Part shown: positions 15,803-24,275 of the stretch, piece after piece
Layout: the number at the start of each line of letters is the position of its first letter
Position numbering within the stretch: the stretch's first letter is position 1
Virus record (IMG/VR): IMGVR_UViG_3300021185_003284
Coordinates: 1-64,000 of that record
Strand: one strand, 5' to 3'
DNA from: a virus
Length of the DNA: 64,000 nucleotides
The notes under the pieces: model-generated
Told to the model about the DNA's origin: nothing
The model's database searches: none
Seen by the model: only the letters and a program-made list of their open reading frames with translations
Position numbers and translations under genes: made by a program

Positions 15803-16368
15803 TGGACAAATCACTTGCCAAAATTTCACATAAGTATGAGTTCTTAAGATTAGAACTCGAAGAAAATCAAGAACAACTAGACGAGTATCTTGATAAGTGG
15901 AATAGCATTATCGGTAAGTACTTAATGGACAAACAAAAGGTTATGTGGGTTGATGAAGAAACTGGTGAGATTAGAGAGGAAAAACCTGATAAAGAATCTA
16001 AACCAGAAGCAGATCCAAGATTAAGAAAACTTTATAAAAGACTTAGTAAGCATGCTCACCCAGACAAAGGAGGAACTGTAGATGACTTTAATGAGTTAAA
16101 AAAAGCATACGAAGAAAGAGATGTAATAGAGCTTATTAAATTTGCTGTTAAGTATAACGTTAAAGTAAAATTGGTAGAGTCAGATTCTAAATTAATAGAA
16201 GCTAGGATAAACTCTTTATCTAATAAAATAAACACTATACATCAGAGCTTAGTATGGACTTATTTTAATGGCGACATACCTACAAAACAAGCAGTAATTA
16301 ATGAACTAGAAAAAGTTCATCAGATTAAATTATCAGAAAAAGATATAGGTACTTTCTTGGCATTCTGA
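15802..16368 (+). CDS. J-domain (DnaJ-like) cochaperone
   Basis: A 188-residue protein with a long N-terminal helical coil (about 1-70) and a J-domain at about 75-115: RLRKLYKRLSKHAHPDKGG with the invariant HPD, then DFNELKKAYEER. The C-terminal 75 residues form another helical region. J-domains stimulate DnaK ATPase. No dnaK is visible in the window, so it would recruit the host Hsp70. With Hsp20 and GroES/EL nearby, the phage carries an unusually broad chaperone set. Confidence 0.85.
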   Translation: MDKSLAKISHKYEFLRLELEENQEQLDEYLDKWNSIIGKYLMDKQKVMWVDEETGEIREEKPDKESKPEADPRLRKLYKRLSKHAHPDKGGTVDDFNELKKAYEERDVIELIKFAVKYNVKVKLVESDSKLIEARINSLSNKINTIHQSLVWTYFNGDIPTKQAVINELEKVHQIKLSEKDIGTFLAF

Positions 16369-16385
16369 TATATTATTCGTATATT
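16355..16385 (+). promoter_or_regulatory. class 1 promoter before the polymerase region
   Basis: TCTTG at 16355-16359, 16 bases, TTCGTATATT at 16376-16385 followed by GTATA. TTG and the spacing are kept. The gene starts 19 bases downstream after AAACGGTT. Confidence 0.55.
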
Positions 16386-16403
16386 GTATATTATTAAACG
16401 GTT

Positions 16404-16862
16404 ATGGATTACTTAAATCAATTAGAGTGGGAAAAGATAATAGATATCACTAAAACTCCCTCTGGTCTATTTTGGCCTGAATGTCCTAGAGAATTTGCAA
16501 CGTTGTATAAACAAGGAGTTTATCGTATCTTAGTACAAGATAATGAAGGTGTAGTTAGAGTACGTAAAAATGGTATATACGGTGAAGGAAAAAAGAAAGG
16601 CGTAAACAATAGGATTAGTCAATATAGGAGTGCTAATAATAATCTACTTGAGTGGAGAAAAGGTAATAAAAAAGATAACGGTAGTTTTAAGACTTGTGAT
16701 ATATTAGATAAAAAGCTTAAAAATGGCCAAAAAGCAGTTATGATATCAGCTAAACTACCTGATAATTGGGTTAATGATACTGGATTTCCTTGCAAGATAG
16801 ACTTATACGAAATTGAATACGATCTTAAACAACAAACTTTAGAAGAAATATGGCTAACTTAG
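16404..16862 (+). CDS. hypothetical protein, possible distant GIY-YIG nuclease
   Basis: A 152-residue protein overlapping the polymerase start by 13 bases. The stretch from GVYRILVQDN through NGIYGEGKKKGVNNRISQY weakly resembles a GIY-YIG core, with a tyrosine strand, a second GIY and a following Arg helix. The rest is basic and unremarkable. The nuclease idea is only a pattern impression; DNA handling is suggested by the neighbouring polymerase. Confidence 0.5.
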   Translation: MDYLNQLEWEKIIDITKTPSGLFWPECPREFATLYKQGVYRILVQDNEGVVRVRKNGIYGEGKKKGVNNRISQYRSANNNLLEWRKGNKKDNGSFKTCDILDKKLKNGQKAVMISAKLPDNWVNDTGFPCKIDLYEIEYDLKQQTLEEIWLT

Positions 16863-19381
16863 AAAAAAAGTACTACACAGTCCAAGATAAAGCGGACTTA
16901 AAATTATTACATCAGCATATTGTAGAATCTGATATACTTGCAGTCGATACAGAGACTACTGGTCTTAATCCTAGGAAGGATAAGATAGTAGGTTGGTCTG
17001 TTTCTGGTGATGAAGGTATAGGATTTTATCTTCCTACGTTAGTATGGAACTTTGATAAAGGAGAATTAGAGTTGCAAACTATCGATGGTACTTCTACTGA
17101 GACTATTTCCAGAAACTTACTTAACTTACTTAAAGGTAAAAAACTAGTATTCCATAACGCATCGTTTGATGTTCAATTTATTAAGAATTACTTAGGAGTT
17201 GATTTATTACCTGACGTATGGGTAGATACTGGATTACTAGTACATACTGTATTTGAAGAAGGAGCATTTGGTTTTGGTAACCCCTTTGGTTTAAAGTCTA
17301 TTGCTAAGATGAATCAGAAAGAGCTAGGTCTTGATATGGACAAAGCGGCTAATGATGAGCAAGTAGAATTGAAAGAGAGTATTAAAGGTAACGGAGGTTC
17401 TGTTACTAAAGATTTATATGAAATTTATAAAGCCGATCTTAGTATTCTTTCTAAGTATGCTTCTGCAGATACCGATTTAACATTACGTATATGTAATATG
17501 TACCTTAAAAAACTTGAAGAAGAAGGACTAACTAAATTCTTCTTTGAAGATGAGGTAATGCCAATCTATAGAGAAGTTACTGTTCCTATGGAAGCTTATG
17601 GAGTAGATTTAGATAATGACCTTATTGAAAAGATTCATAGTGAGATTGAAAAAGATCAGAAAGAGAATAAAGAGATTGTTATGAAATCCCTACTTGACTT
17701 AAGACAGGTTCAGGAATGGGTAATACATACTGCTACGTCTGCTTACCCTCCTAATCATAAAGGTACTTGGGCTCAGAGATTAATTAGCAGGTATTCATTA
17801 CCGTTACCTAAGTCTGAAAAGACAGGTAAGTATTCTATTACTCAAAAGAATATAGAGGAGTTAGAAGACTCTAACATTAAAGAGTTTCTTCTCACTGGTA
17901 ATTTAGAATTGATTGAGTTAAAAGAACAGGCTCGTATATCTATGGACTTGTGGAGAGAATCTAATGATGGAGATTATATTAATATTCAATCTAAGAAGCA
18001 TTTAGGTGAAATAGTTTTTCAATACCTAAAAGAAAAGCCTAAAACGTCAGGTGCTAATACCAAGTCAGGTAGAGATAAATTTGATATGACTATGGTAGAA
18101 GAGTTAGCTAAGAAGTATCCCTGGGCTGAAAACTTACGTATATATAATAAGTTACTTAAGATTAAATCTACCTACGTAGACAGGTTTAGAGACCGTCAGG
18201 AAGACGGTAAGTACTTCTTTTACTTTAAGCAGAACGGTACAGTATCTGGTCGTTATGGATCTGATGCTCAACAGCTACCTAAGCCTTTAGAAGAAGGAGA
18301 AGATGCTCCTATTATTATGAAGTATGTTAATATAGTTAGAGCTTTCCTGACTGCTGGTAAAGGTAGAAAAGTTATTGACTGTGATTACGAATCTCTAGAA
18401 CCTCACTGCTTTGCATCTGTATCAGGAGATAAAAAACTGCAAGAGATATTTGCTAATAATTGGGACTTTTATTCTTATGTAGCTATACAAACTGAAAATC
18501 TTGAAGGAGTATCTGCTGATAAAAAAGCTGATAACTATCTTAAGAAGTTAGATCCTGTAAAGAGAAATAAAGCTAAAGCTTATTCGTTAGGAGTTGCATA
18601 CGGTATGGAGGCATTTGCTTTAAAAATGACTTTAGGAGTAGAGCAGAATGTAGCTGAAGAGTTAATCAAAGGTTATCTAGAGGGATTCCCAGGATTAGCT
18701 AAATGGAGAGAGGATTCTAGATTACAAGTAGAAACTCATGGTAGAATTACTAATTATCTTGGCAGGATACGTCATTTACCTAAGGTGCAGAGAATACAAG
18801 AAGAGCACGGTACTTATATAGATAAGAAATCTGGTGATGTTAAATGTAATATACTAAACTGGAGATATAGACAAGATTGGCAAGATACTACTCTAACTGA
18901 AAAGTGGAGAGAAGAGACTTGGGATAAAATATCAGATGGGGATACTTGGGACTTAGAATCGTTTCATGAAATTATAGGAGCTCCTAAGGTAAAAGAGTCT
19001 ATGCCTCCTCAACAGATTAATCAAATGTATACCGATGCTTTTACTCGTTTTGTTAGAGATAAAGCTAAAGCTGAAGCTTTACAGACTTATAGAGATTATA
19101 GAAACGGTAGAAATAACTGCTTAAACTTTCAATTGCAATCATTAGCAGCTGCTGTAGTCAATAGAGCTGCTTTAAAGATTAATAGAAAAGCTAAAGAATT
19201 AGGTATCGATGCTATAGTGCAAGCACAGGTTCATGATCAACTTGTTGTTAACGTAGATGAGAAAGATGCTAAGATGTTCGCCCCTATAGTCCAAGAGTTA
19301 ATGGAGAATACTACAATACTACCTGGCGTAACTTTAAAAGCTCCTCCAGAGATAGCTAATAACTGGAAAGACGGTCACTAG
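16850..19381 (+). CDS. polA: family A DNA polymerase with 3'-5' exonuclease
   Basis: An 843-residue replicative polymerase. The exonuclease domain begins with VDTETTG (Asp33, Glu35) and continues with FHNASFDVQF and YASADTDLT. In the polymerase domain, motif A is DCDYESLEPH (about 510-519), motif B is RNKAKAYSLGVAYG (about 572-585) and motif C is QVHDQL with Asp796. No 5'-3' exonuclease domain is present, as in T7-type phage enzymes. Having a family A polymerase argues against a T4-like replisome. It will copy a genome predicted to carry modified guanine. Confidence 0.96.
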   Translation: MANLEKKYYTVQDKADLKLLHQHIVESDILAVDTETTGLNPRKDKIVGWSVSGDEGIGFYLPTLVWNFDKGELELQTIDGTSTETISRNLLNLLKGKKLVFHNASFDVQFIKNYLGVDLLPDVWVDTGLLVHTVFEEGAFGFGNPFGLKSIAKMNQKELGLDMDKAANDEQVELKESIKGNGGSVTKDLYEIYKADLSILSKYASADTDLTLRICNMYLKKLEEEGLTKFFFEDEVMPIYREVTVPMEAYGVDLDNDLIEKIHSEIEKDQKENKEIVMKSLLDLRQVQEWVIHTATSAYPPNHKGTWAQRLISRYSLPLPKSEKTGKYSITQKNIEELEDSNIKEFLLTGNLELIELKEQARISMDLWRESNDGDYINIQSKKHLGEIVFQYLKEKPKTSGANTKSGRDKFDMTMVEELAKKYPWAENLRIYNKLLKIKSTYVDRFRDRQEDGKYFFYFKQNGTVSGRYGSDAQQLPKPLEEGEDAPIIMKYVNIVRAFLTAGKGRKVIDCDYESLEPHCFASVSGDKKLQEIFANNWDFYSYVAIQTENLEGVSADKKADNYLKKLDPVKRNKAKAYSLGVAYGMEAFALKMTLGVEQNVAEELIKGYLEGFPGLAKWREDSRLQVETHGRITNYLGRIRHLPKVQRIQEEHGTYIDKKSGDVKCNILNWRYRQDWQDTTLTEKWREETWDKISDGDTWDLESFHEIIGAPKVKESMPPQQINQMYTDAFTRFVRDKAKAEALQTYRDYRNGRNNCLNFQLQSLAAAVVNRAALKINRKAKELGIDAIVQAQVHDQLVVNVDEKDAKMFAPIVQELMENTTILPGVTLKAPPEIANNWKDGH

Positions 19382-19382
19382 A

Positions 19383-20402
19383 GTGTACAACCTTAAAGTT
19401 ACATATAAATCTAAAGTTACACTGGATATCAGACTACTTGATACACCGGCAGTTAGAAAATGGGTTTATTGCTTTCTTAAAAACAAGCCTTCAAATGATA
19501 TGGAAGCTACGAATGTCAAATGGGCATTGGACGGTAATTCTAAATCGAGCTCAGTATCCCAAAAAGATAAAAAAGATATTAGCATAAAATTAAATACTGC
19601 TATAAGCAATGTTAATAAAGCAATAAAAGGAAAGAAATTTCCACATTGGGCAAAACAAAAAATGACAATTGCTGAGACTCAGCTAATACACAGATGTTTC
19701 ACAACGGGAATCACCACACTTAAAGCTTGGAAGCATAACTGGGATCATAAACAATTGCTGCAGTTTAAGAGTATGAATTGGCCGGAAAAACGTCAAGCAT
19801 TTATTGATCTCGCTCCTAAGCAATTCGAAATTTTAGACCAAACAGTATTCGAAGAAAACTGTCACCTAATTAATGACCTTATACATCAATACGAACCGTC
19901 AATAGTCTTACCAAGGAGTATACAGAGTCTTAGTAAAAAAGAATCCGCAGATTACGTTTATGTTAAATTTATGAGAAAAGAAGCACAACACGTAACTTCA
20001 TTAACTCTTACGGTTAAGGAACTTCAATCATGTTTTCCTGGTGACTATGCGGATTACGATGTTCATATACATTCTTCTATTTTTGGGAAATCATATAGAG
20101 AAACTTATTTTGAAGAAGACCCTCCTATTGAATTTGACGTAACAAACGTTGAAAATATAGAAGGAGAGTTTTTATTCTTTACTCCTAGTCTTAATAAAAA
20201 CGAAGCAAATTATAAACGATGTGTAGATAACTCAGACTGGAGTAAATGGCTCGACGATACTAACATACCTTTCTATTTAACTAGGAACCCACCTTTAGGT
20301 AAGATAGTTGGTTGGACTAATCTAAAAGATAATTACGAAGAACGCACTAAACAATTACAAGGAGAAATAGAACATGTAGATGTAATATGGGAAGATAATT
20401 AA
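19383..20402 (+). CDS. large hypothetical protein
   Basis: A 339-residue protein starting with GTG one base after the polymerase stop. It has a basic middle (SVSQKDKKDISIKLN), several Trp-containing segments (WKHNWDHKQ, MNWPEKRQ) and an acidic C-terminus (HVDVIWEDN). There is no signal peptide or membrane segment. Position after polA suggests a replication-linked role. No family is recognised. Confidence 0.7.
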   Translation: MYNLKVTYKSKVTLDIRLLDTPAVRKWVYCFLKNKPSNDMEATNVKWALDGNSKSSSVSQKDKKDISIKLNTAISNVNKAIKGKKFPHWAKQKMTIAETQLIHRCFTTGITTLKAWKHNWDHKQLLQFKSMNWPEKRQAFIDLAPKQFEILDQTVFEENCHLINDLIHQYEPSIVLPRSIQSLSKKESADYVYVKFMRKEAQHVTSLTLTVKELQSCFPGDYADYDVHIHSSIFGKSYRETYFEEDPPIEFDVTNVENIEGEFLFFTPSLNKNEANYKRCVDNSDWSKWLDDTNIPFYLTRNPPLGKIVGWTNLKDNYEERTKQLQGEIEHVDVIWEDN

Positions 20403-20417
20403 TATAATTTAATAGGT

Positions 20418-20448
20418 AGTTGGTTCGTTTAGTTTTTTTTCATATATT
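20418..20448 (+). promoter_or_regulatory. class 1 promoter before hsp20
   Basis: Perfect AGTTG at 20418-20422, 16 bases, TTCATATATT at 20439-20448. The long leader of about 75 bases before the hsp20 ATG contains one arm of an inverted repeat (20469-20478). Confidence 0.65.
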
Positions 20449-20468
20449 TATATTATATAAAGGTCGAC

Positions 20469-20997
20469 TCGAGAGCGATTTTTTATTTTAACCCGATGAT
20501 CTTAGGACATCACAAAACATAATGATATGAGTACATTAATTTACGAACGTAATCCGTTCGACATTTTAGTCAGGAACTTCCTGCAAACAACAAATAGGTA
20601 TCAACCTATATCAGATTCAAAATTACCTCACCCAGTAGATATTTACGAAATTGAAAACGGCCTAGCTTTAGATATAGCTTGTACCGGTATTTCTAAAGAA
20701 GATATCGAAATTCTTATTGAAGGTAATATAATCAGAATAAATTACGATAAAGACAAAGACGACTGCCATTGTGCTCCAGAGTGCGATTGCAAAGACGTGT
20801 CTTATATACATAAAGGTATTGCTAAAAGATCCTTCAACTTAGGTTGGAAAATTGATAGTAAGTTTAACCTTTCTAAAGCATCGGCTGACTTTAAGAACGG
20901 TCTATTGCAAGTTATAATTCCTTTTGCTAAAGGATCAGAGCCAAAAACTCTGAAGATTAGCTAAATTTTAAGTTTTTTAGTTTTTTTTCGCTCTCGA
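20469..20997. repeat. inverted repeat flanking hsp20
   Basis: TCGAGAGCGA at 20469-20478 is exactly complementary to TCGCTCTCGA at 20988-20997. The arms bracket the hsp20 gene, and both touch AT-rich tracts. The right arm abuts the upstream element of the groES promoter. The arms are GC-richer than the background. Function unknown: a regulator site or a trace of cassette insertion. Confidence 0.55.
20527..20964 (+). CDS. small heat-shock protein, Hsp20/alpha-crystallin family
   Basis: A 145-residue ATP-independent holdase. The alpha-crystallin domain spans about 38-140: PVDIYEIENGLALDIACTGISKEDIEI, then a Cys-rich loop CHCAPECDCKD, then IAKRSFNLGW and a terminal strand FKNGLLQVIIPF. The loop with four or five cysteines inside the domain is odd for Hsp20 and could bind metal or be a redox switch. 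It has its own promoter and sits just ahead of groES-groEL. Confidence 0.88.
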   Translation: MSTLIYERNPFDILVRNFLQTTNRYQPISDSKLPHPVDIYEIENGLALDIACTGISKEDIEILIEGNIIRINYDKDKDDCHCAPECDCKDVSYIHKGIAKRSFNLGWKIDSKFNLSKASADFKNGLLQVIIPFAKGSEPKTLKIS

Positions 20998-21028
20998 CGT
21001 TGGTCCTTTAATTAAATTTTCTTATATT
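20998..21028 (+). promoter_or_regulatory. class 1 promoter before groES-groEL
   Basis: CGTTG at 20998-21002, 16 bases, TTCTTATATT at 21019-21028. GroES starts 29 bases downstream. Only the first base of AGTTG differs. Confidence 0.62.
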
Positions 21029-21057
21029 AATTAATATTAAAAGTTATAAAATATTTT

Positions 21058-21402
21058 ATGGATAAAAAGTTATACCCAAAAAACGATCGAATACTGTTAA
21101 TACCTATAGACGAAGGTGAGCAGACATACGGTTCGATTGTAATCCCTGACATGGGGAAGGAAAAGCCTGAAATGGGCAAAGTTATTGCAGTTGGTCCTGG
21201 TAGACTATCTGAATATGGAAAAAACATTCCCGTTAGAACTTGTAGAGAAGGAGATATAGTACTTGTACCTAAAATTGGTACTTTGAGAATTGACTTTGAA
21301 GGTCAAGAGTATTATATTGCTCAAGATAGAGAAGTATTAGCGGTGATTAAAGAAGTAGAATCAGAACCAAAAACTAAAATAGATCCAGAGTACTATGACT
21401 AA
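21058..21402 (+). CDS. groES: GroES-type co-chaperonin
   Basis: A 114-residue Cpn10. KLYPKNDRILLIPIDEGEQTYGSIVIPDMGKEKPEMGKVIAVGPG covers the barrel and the mobile loop, and EGDIVLVPKIGTLRIDFEGQEYYIAQDREVLAVI is the usual C-terminal half. The tail is an acidic/proline extension. The mobile-loop residues differ from the canonical GGIVL, here YGSIVI, which still gives a hydrophobic tripeptide. It overlaps groEL by eight bases. Confidence 0.9.
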   Translation: MDKKLYPKNDRILLIPIDEGEQTYGSIVIPDMGKEKPEMGKVIAVGPGRLSEYGKNIPVRTCREGDIVLVPKIGTLRIDFEGQEYYIAQDREVLAVIKEVESEPKTKIDPEYYD

Positions 21403-23038
21403 AAAGATTACATTTTCAGACGATGCTAGGAATAATCTAGCTGATGGAGTCGATAAACTAGCAAATGCAGTTACGGCAACCTTAGGACCTGCAGGACGAA
21501 ACGTTATTATAGAACAAGATATGGGTAACCCAGTATCTACTAAAGACGGAGTTACTGTAGCAAAATCAATTACATTAAAAAATAAAGTAGAGAACCTAGG
21601 AGCACAAATAGTTAAACAAGCAGCTATTAAAACAGCTGACTTAGCTGGAGATGGAACTACTACTTCAACATTATTAGCCCAATCTATACTTAATGAAGGA
21701 CTGGATAGGCTAAAAGCAGGATCAAATGCCGTAGACGTAAAGAGAGGTATTGAGAAAGCTGTTAAAATAATTGTAGAAGGACTACAAGAAGATTACTCTA
21801 AAGAAATCACGGACGAGGAACAGTTGAAACAGGTAGCCACCATTTCAGCTAATAATGATAAAGAAGTTGGTGAATTAATTTCCACTGCCATGGACAAAGT
21901 TGGTCAGGATGGAGTCGTAACAATTGAAGAATCTAAAACAGGAGAAACATATCTCGAAACAGTCGAAGGTATGCAATTCAATCGCGGTTATAAGTCTCCT
22001 TACTTCGTTACAGACAATAATACCATGTCAGCTGTTCTCTCGAATCCGTTAGTATTATTAATCGACAAAAGAGTTAGTGCTATTAAAGAGTTACTACCTA
22101 TCTTAGAAGGAGCTTCTCAGCAAAACAAATCATTACTAGTAATAGCAGATGATATAGAAGGAGAGGCACTATCTACTATGGTAGTTAATAAGATGAGAGG
22201 TATTTTGCCTGTAGTAGCAGTTAAAGCTCCTGAATTTGGTGATAGAAAAAAAGCAATGTTAGAAGATATAGCAGTGCTTACTGGTGCAACAGTCATATCT
22301 CCAGATAAAGGAATGAGGTTAGAAAAGTTCGATGCTAAATGGTTAGGTTCTTCCGGAAAGGTAACCGTTACAAAAGATACCTGTACTATAATCGATGCAA
22401 AAGGAGAAGAGTCAGTAATTACACAGAGGATTGAAGAAATCAAAACTCAAATAGATGAAAGCAATTCACCTTATGAAAAAGAAAAACTTCAAGATAGGTT
22501 AGCAAAATTTATGGGTGGCGTAGCTCTAGTTCATGTTGGAGGACATACTGAAGTTGAAATGAAAGAGAAAAAAGATAGAGTTGATGATGCTCTACATGCC
22601 ACCAAAGCTGCCTTGGAAGAAGGAATTTTACCTGGAGGAGGAGTAGCTTTACTTAACGCTTCTATGGAATTAGTACATACATTAAGTTCTTTTGATAGTG
22701 ATGATGAAAGATTAGGAGCTGATATAGTTATTAATGCTTGTGAAAGACCATTCTATACTATCTTATTAAATGCAGGTTATACTAATGATCAGATAGGAGA
22801 TATAGAAGAAGATTTAAAAACCAACTATGATAAATGGTCAGGTTATAATCCAAGAAACAAAAACATAGTTAATATGTTTGCAGAAGGAATAATCGATCCA
22901 ACTAAGGTAACGAGACTAGCCTTAGAAAATGCAGCATCAGTAGCAGGTACGTTACTTATTACTGAAGCAGTTGTCTCAAAAGGAAAAGAGAAAAAAGATA
23001 CAGCACCGGGAGTAGATCCTAATATGCTGTTAGGTTAA
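21395..23038 (+). CDS. groEL: GroEL-type chaperonin
   Basis: A complete 547-residue chaperonin. ATLGPAGRNV lies near 30-40, the nucleotide motif GDGTTTSTLLAQ near 86-97, a helical apical domain follows, and LEEGILPGGGVALLNA lies near 408-423. The C-terminus ends GVDPNMLLG instead of the flexible Gly-Gly-Met repeats, so the cavity tail is absent. With groES it could fold phage capsid or tail proteins independently of host GroEL or support modified client preference. Phage chaperonins are known but uncommon. Confidence 0.96.
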   Translation: MTKKITFSDDARNNLADGVDKLANAVTATLGPAGRNVIIEQDMGNPVSTKDGVTVAKSITLKNKVENLGAQIVKQAAIKTADLAGDGTTTSTLLAQSILNEGLDRLKAGSNAVDVKRGIEKAVKIIVEGLQEDYSKEITDEEQLKQVATISANNDKEVGELISTAMDKVGQDGVVTIEESKTGETYLETVEGMQFNRGYKSPYFVTDNNTMSAVLSNPLVLLIDKRVSAIKELLPILEGASQQNKSLLVIADDIEGEALSTMVVNKMRGILPVVAVKAPEFGDRKKAMLEDIAVLTGATVISPDKGMRLEKFDAKWLGSSGKVTVTKDTCTIIDAKGEESVITQRIEEIKTQIDESNSPYEKEKLQDRLAKFMGGVALVHVGGHTEVEMKEKKDRVDDALHATKAALEEGILPGGGVALLNASMELVHTLSSFDSDDERLGADIVINACERPFYTILLNAGYTNDQIGDIEEDLKTNYDKWSGYNPRNKNIVNMFAEGIIDPTKVTRLALENAASVAGTLLITEAVVSKGKEKKDTAPGVDPNMLLG

Positions 23039-23057
23039 TTAACATTAAATTTAAAAG

Positions 23058-23228
23058 ATGAACAAAGAAGAATTATTCGAACAAATTGCAGAGCAATTTA
23101 ACGTACTAGCTGAAAATAATAGCGGAAGTACAAAAGCTTCTCAAGCAAGAGCTAGAAAAGCAGCAGGAGAAATTAAGAAATTAATTACCCCTTATAAGAA
23201 AGCCAATATGGAGGCTACAAAATCCTAG
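23058..23228 (+). CDS. histone H1-like DNA-binding protein (Bacteroidota type)
   Basis: A 56-residue helical protein. The stretch from STKASQARARKAAGEIKKL closely follows the pattern of the small histone H1-like proteins of Bacteroidota (K-A-A-G-T-R-x-R-K-x-x-x-E-I-K-x-L), with an acidic N-terminal helix. It would bind DNA or RNA. It starts 20 bases after groEL, which suggests cotranscription. If real it may compact phage DNA or alter the host nucleoid. It could also be a host-derived gene. Confidence 0.65.
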   Translation: MNKEELFEQIAEQFNVLAENNSGSTKASQARARKAAGEIKKLITPYKKANMEATKS

Positions 23229-23246
23229 AGAAGCAATTCTCATATA

Positions 23247-23279
23247 AAAAGGTTAGGGGTTCGATTCCCCTTTCCTTTT
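23247..23279 (+). other. tRNA T-arm plus acceptor-like hairpin (tRNA remnant or tRNA-like element)
   Basis: AGGGG/CCCCT with loop TTCGATT at 23255-23271 is a textbook T arm, and the flanks AAAAGG (23247-23252) and CCTTTT (23274-23279) pair around two T-T mismatches, giving a tRNA minihelix shape. A GAGAA-GCAA-TTCTC hairpin with a GNRA loop lies just upstream at 23228-23241. I could not draw D or anticodon arms, so it is not a complete tRNA. Options are a decayed tRNA, a copied tRNA 3' end such as an attachment core, or a processing signal. Confidence 0.5.
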
Positions 23280-23302
23280 CTACGTTAATTAAATACGTAA
23301 TT

Positions 23303-24130
23303 ATGAATAAATCAATTTTTATTTTAATGTTTATACTTGCTGGTGTAAGTGTAAGCTGTGAGAAATCAGACTGGTTCTCACCTGAAGATGTTCAAGAAAT
23401 TAGAAGTAGTTATCAAGCACAAATTAATGAGCTTACTATTTCTAAAAATGAGTTAACTACTCAAACAACATCTTTAACAGAGCAGATTGACGATTTAAAT
23501 GCTACGATTACTGCATTGGGAGTAACTTCTGATGACCAAGTAGCCGAAATCGCCACTCTAACTACATCTGTAACAACTCTGACAGATCAGATTGCTACTT
23601 TAGATGCAGAAATAGTGACTCTTAACGCTACAATTACAGCGAATGGGAGTTCAACTACTGACTTAAATGCACAAATTACTACATTAACTTCACAAGTAAC
23701 TAGCCTTACAGCAAACGCAGTTACTCTACAAGCATCAATAGATGCAGCAGAAGCTGATGTTTTAGTTTTACAGCAATTCAAAGATTTAAGACATAAAGTC
23801 GATGCAATGGTTGCAGCTACTATCTCAGATACAAATCTGAATAAAGCTATAGACTCTGTATCGATTGGATTAACTTCAACAAGTATAACTCCAGCAACTC
23901 TTAAAGGATTAATTACAGCAGAATCTAATTGGGTTTTTAATAACGCAGTTAAATCTGGTACTGTATCAATGACTACAGCAGCAAGTTCATTTTATGATAC
24001 TTCAACTGATACTAACGTTGTAAACTTTAGAACATTAGTAACAGAAATGACAGCAGCATGGGATGCAGCTAAAGAGTCAAAATTCATTTTATGGTGGATT
24101 GAATTTATAAAAGAGTTCGAGAACTTATAA
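23303..24130 (+). CDS. coiled-coil lipoprotein
   Basis: A 275-residue lipoprotein: an N-terminal hydrophobic helix ends in the lipobox-like VSVSC with Cys19. Residues about 30-155 form a long coiled coil of degenerate 7- and 11-residue repeats (LTTQTTSLTEQIDDLN, ATLTTSVTTLTDQIA). The C-terminal 110 residues are helical and end in WWIEFIKEFENL. It would sit on the inner or outer membrane with a rod in the periplasm. Superinfection exclusion or lysis timing are possible roles; nothing decides between them. A terminator follows. Confidence 0.75.
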   Translation: MNKSIFILMFILAGVSVSCEKSDWFSPEDVQEIRSSYQAQINELTISKNELTTQTTSLTEQIDDLNATITALGVTSDDQVAEIATLTTSVTTLTDQIATLDAEIVTLNATITANGSSTTDLNAQITTLTSQVTSLTANAVTLQASIDAAEADVLVLQQFKDLRHKVDAMVAATISDTNLNKAIDSVSIGLTSTSITPATLKGLITAESNWVFNNAVKSGTVSMTTAASSFYDTSTDTNVVNFRTLVTEMTAAWDAAKESKFILWWIEFIKEFENL

Positions 24131-24200
24131 AAGCATGGACGAGGGGGTGAGGGGGCGTTTTTCTCTCTCTCCTCCGAAGGAGCCACGCGCGAATTTAACT

Positions 24201-24230
24201 AACCCTTCCCTAATCGGAGGGGTTTTTTAT
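24201..24230 (+). terminator. intrinsic terminator after the chaperone-lipoprotein run
   Basis: A nine-pair stem AACCCTTCC/GGAGGGGTT (one G-T pair) with loop CTAATC at 24201-24224 is followed by four more T residues. It closes the transcript that began near groES. A smaller CTCC/GGAG hairpin precedes it at 24169-24182. Confidence 0.8.
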
Positions 24231-24238
24231 TGGGTAAT

Positions 24239-24269
24239 AGTTGCATATTCGAGATATTATTCATATATT
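24239..24269 (+). promoter_or_regulatory. class 1 promoter of a probable small RNA
   Basis: Perfect AGTTG at 24239-24243, 16 bases, TTCATATATT at 24260-24269 then GTGG. It starts 11 bases after a terminator and points into about 120 bases without a convincing reading frame that end in a second terminator. Confidence 0.65.
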
Positions 24270-24275
24270 GTGGTA

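Noticed and set aside
23190-23282. A complete tRNA ending at the T-arm hairpin
   Set aside because: An AAGAAAG start could pair imperfectly with the 3' side, but no proper anticodon arm forms (the stem GAGAA/TTCTC encloses only four bases), and most of it would overlap the histone H1-like gene.
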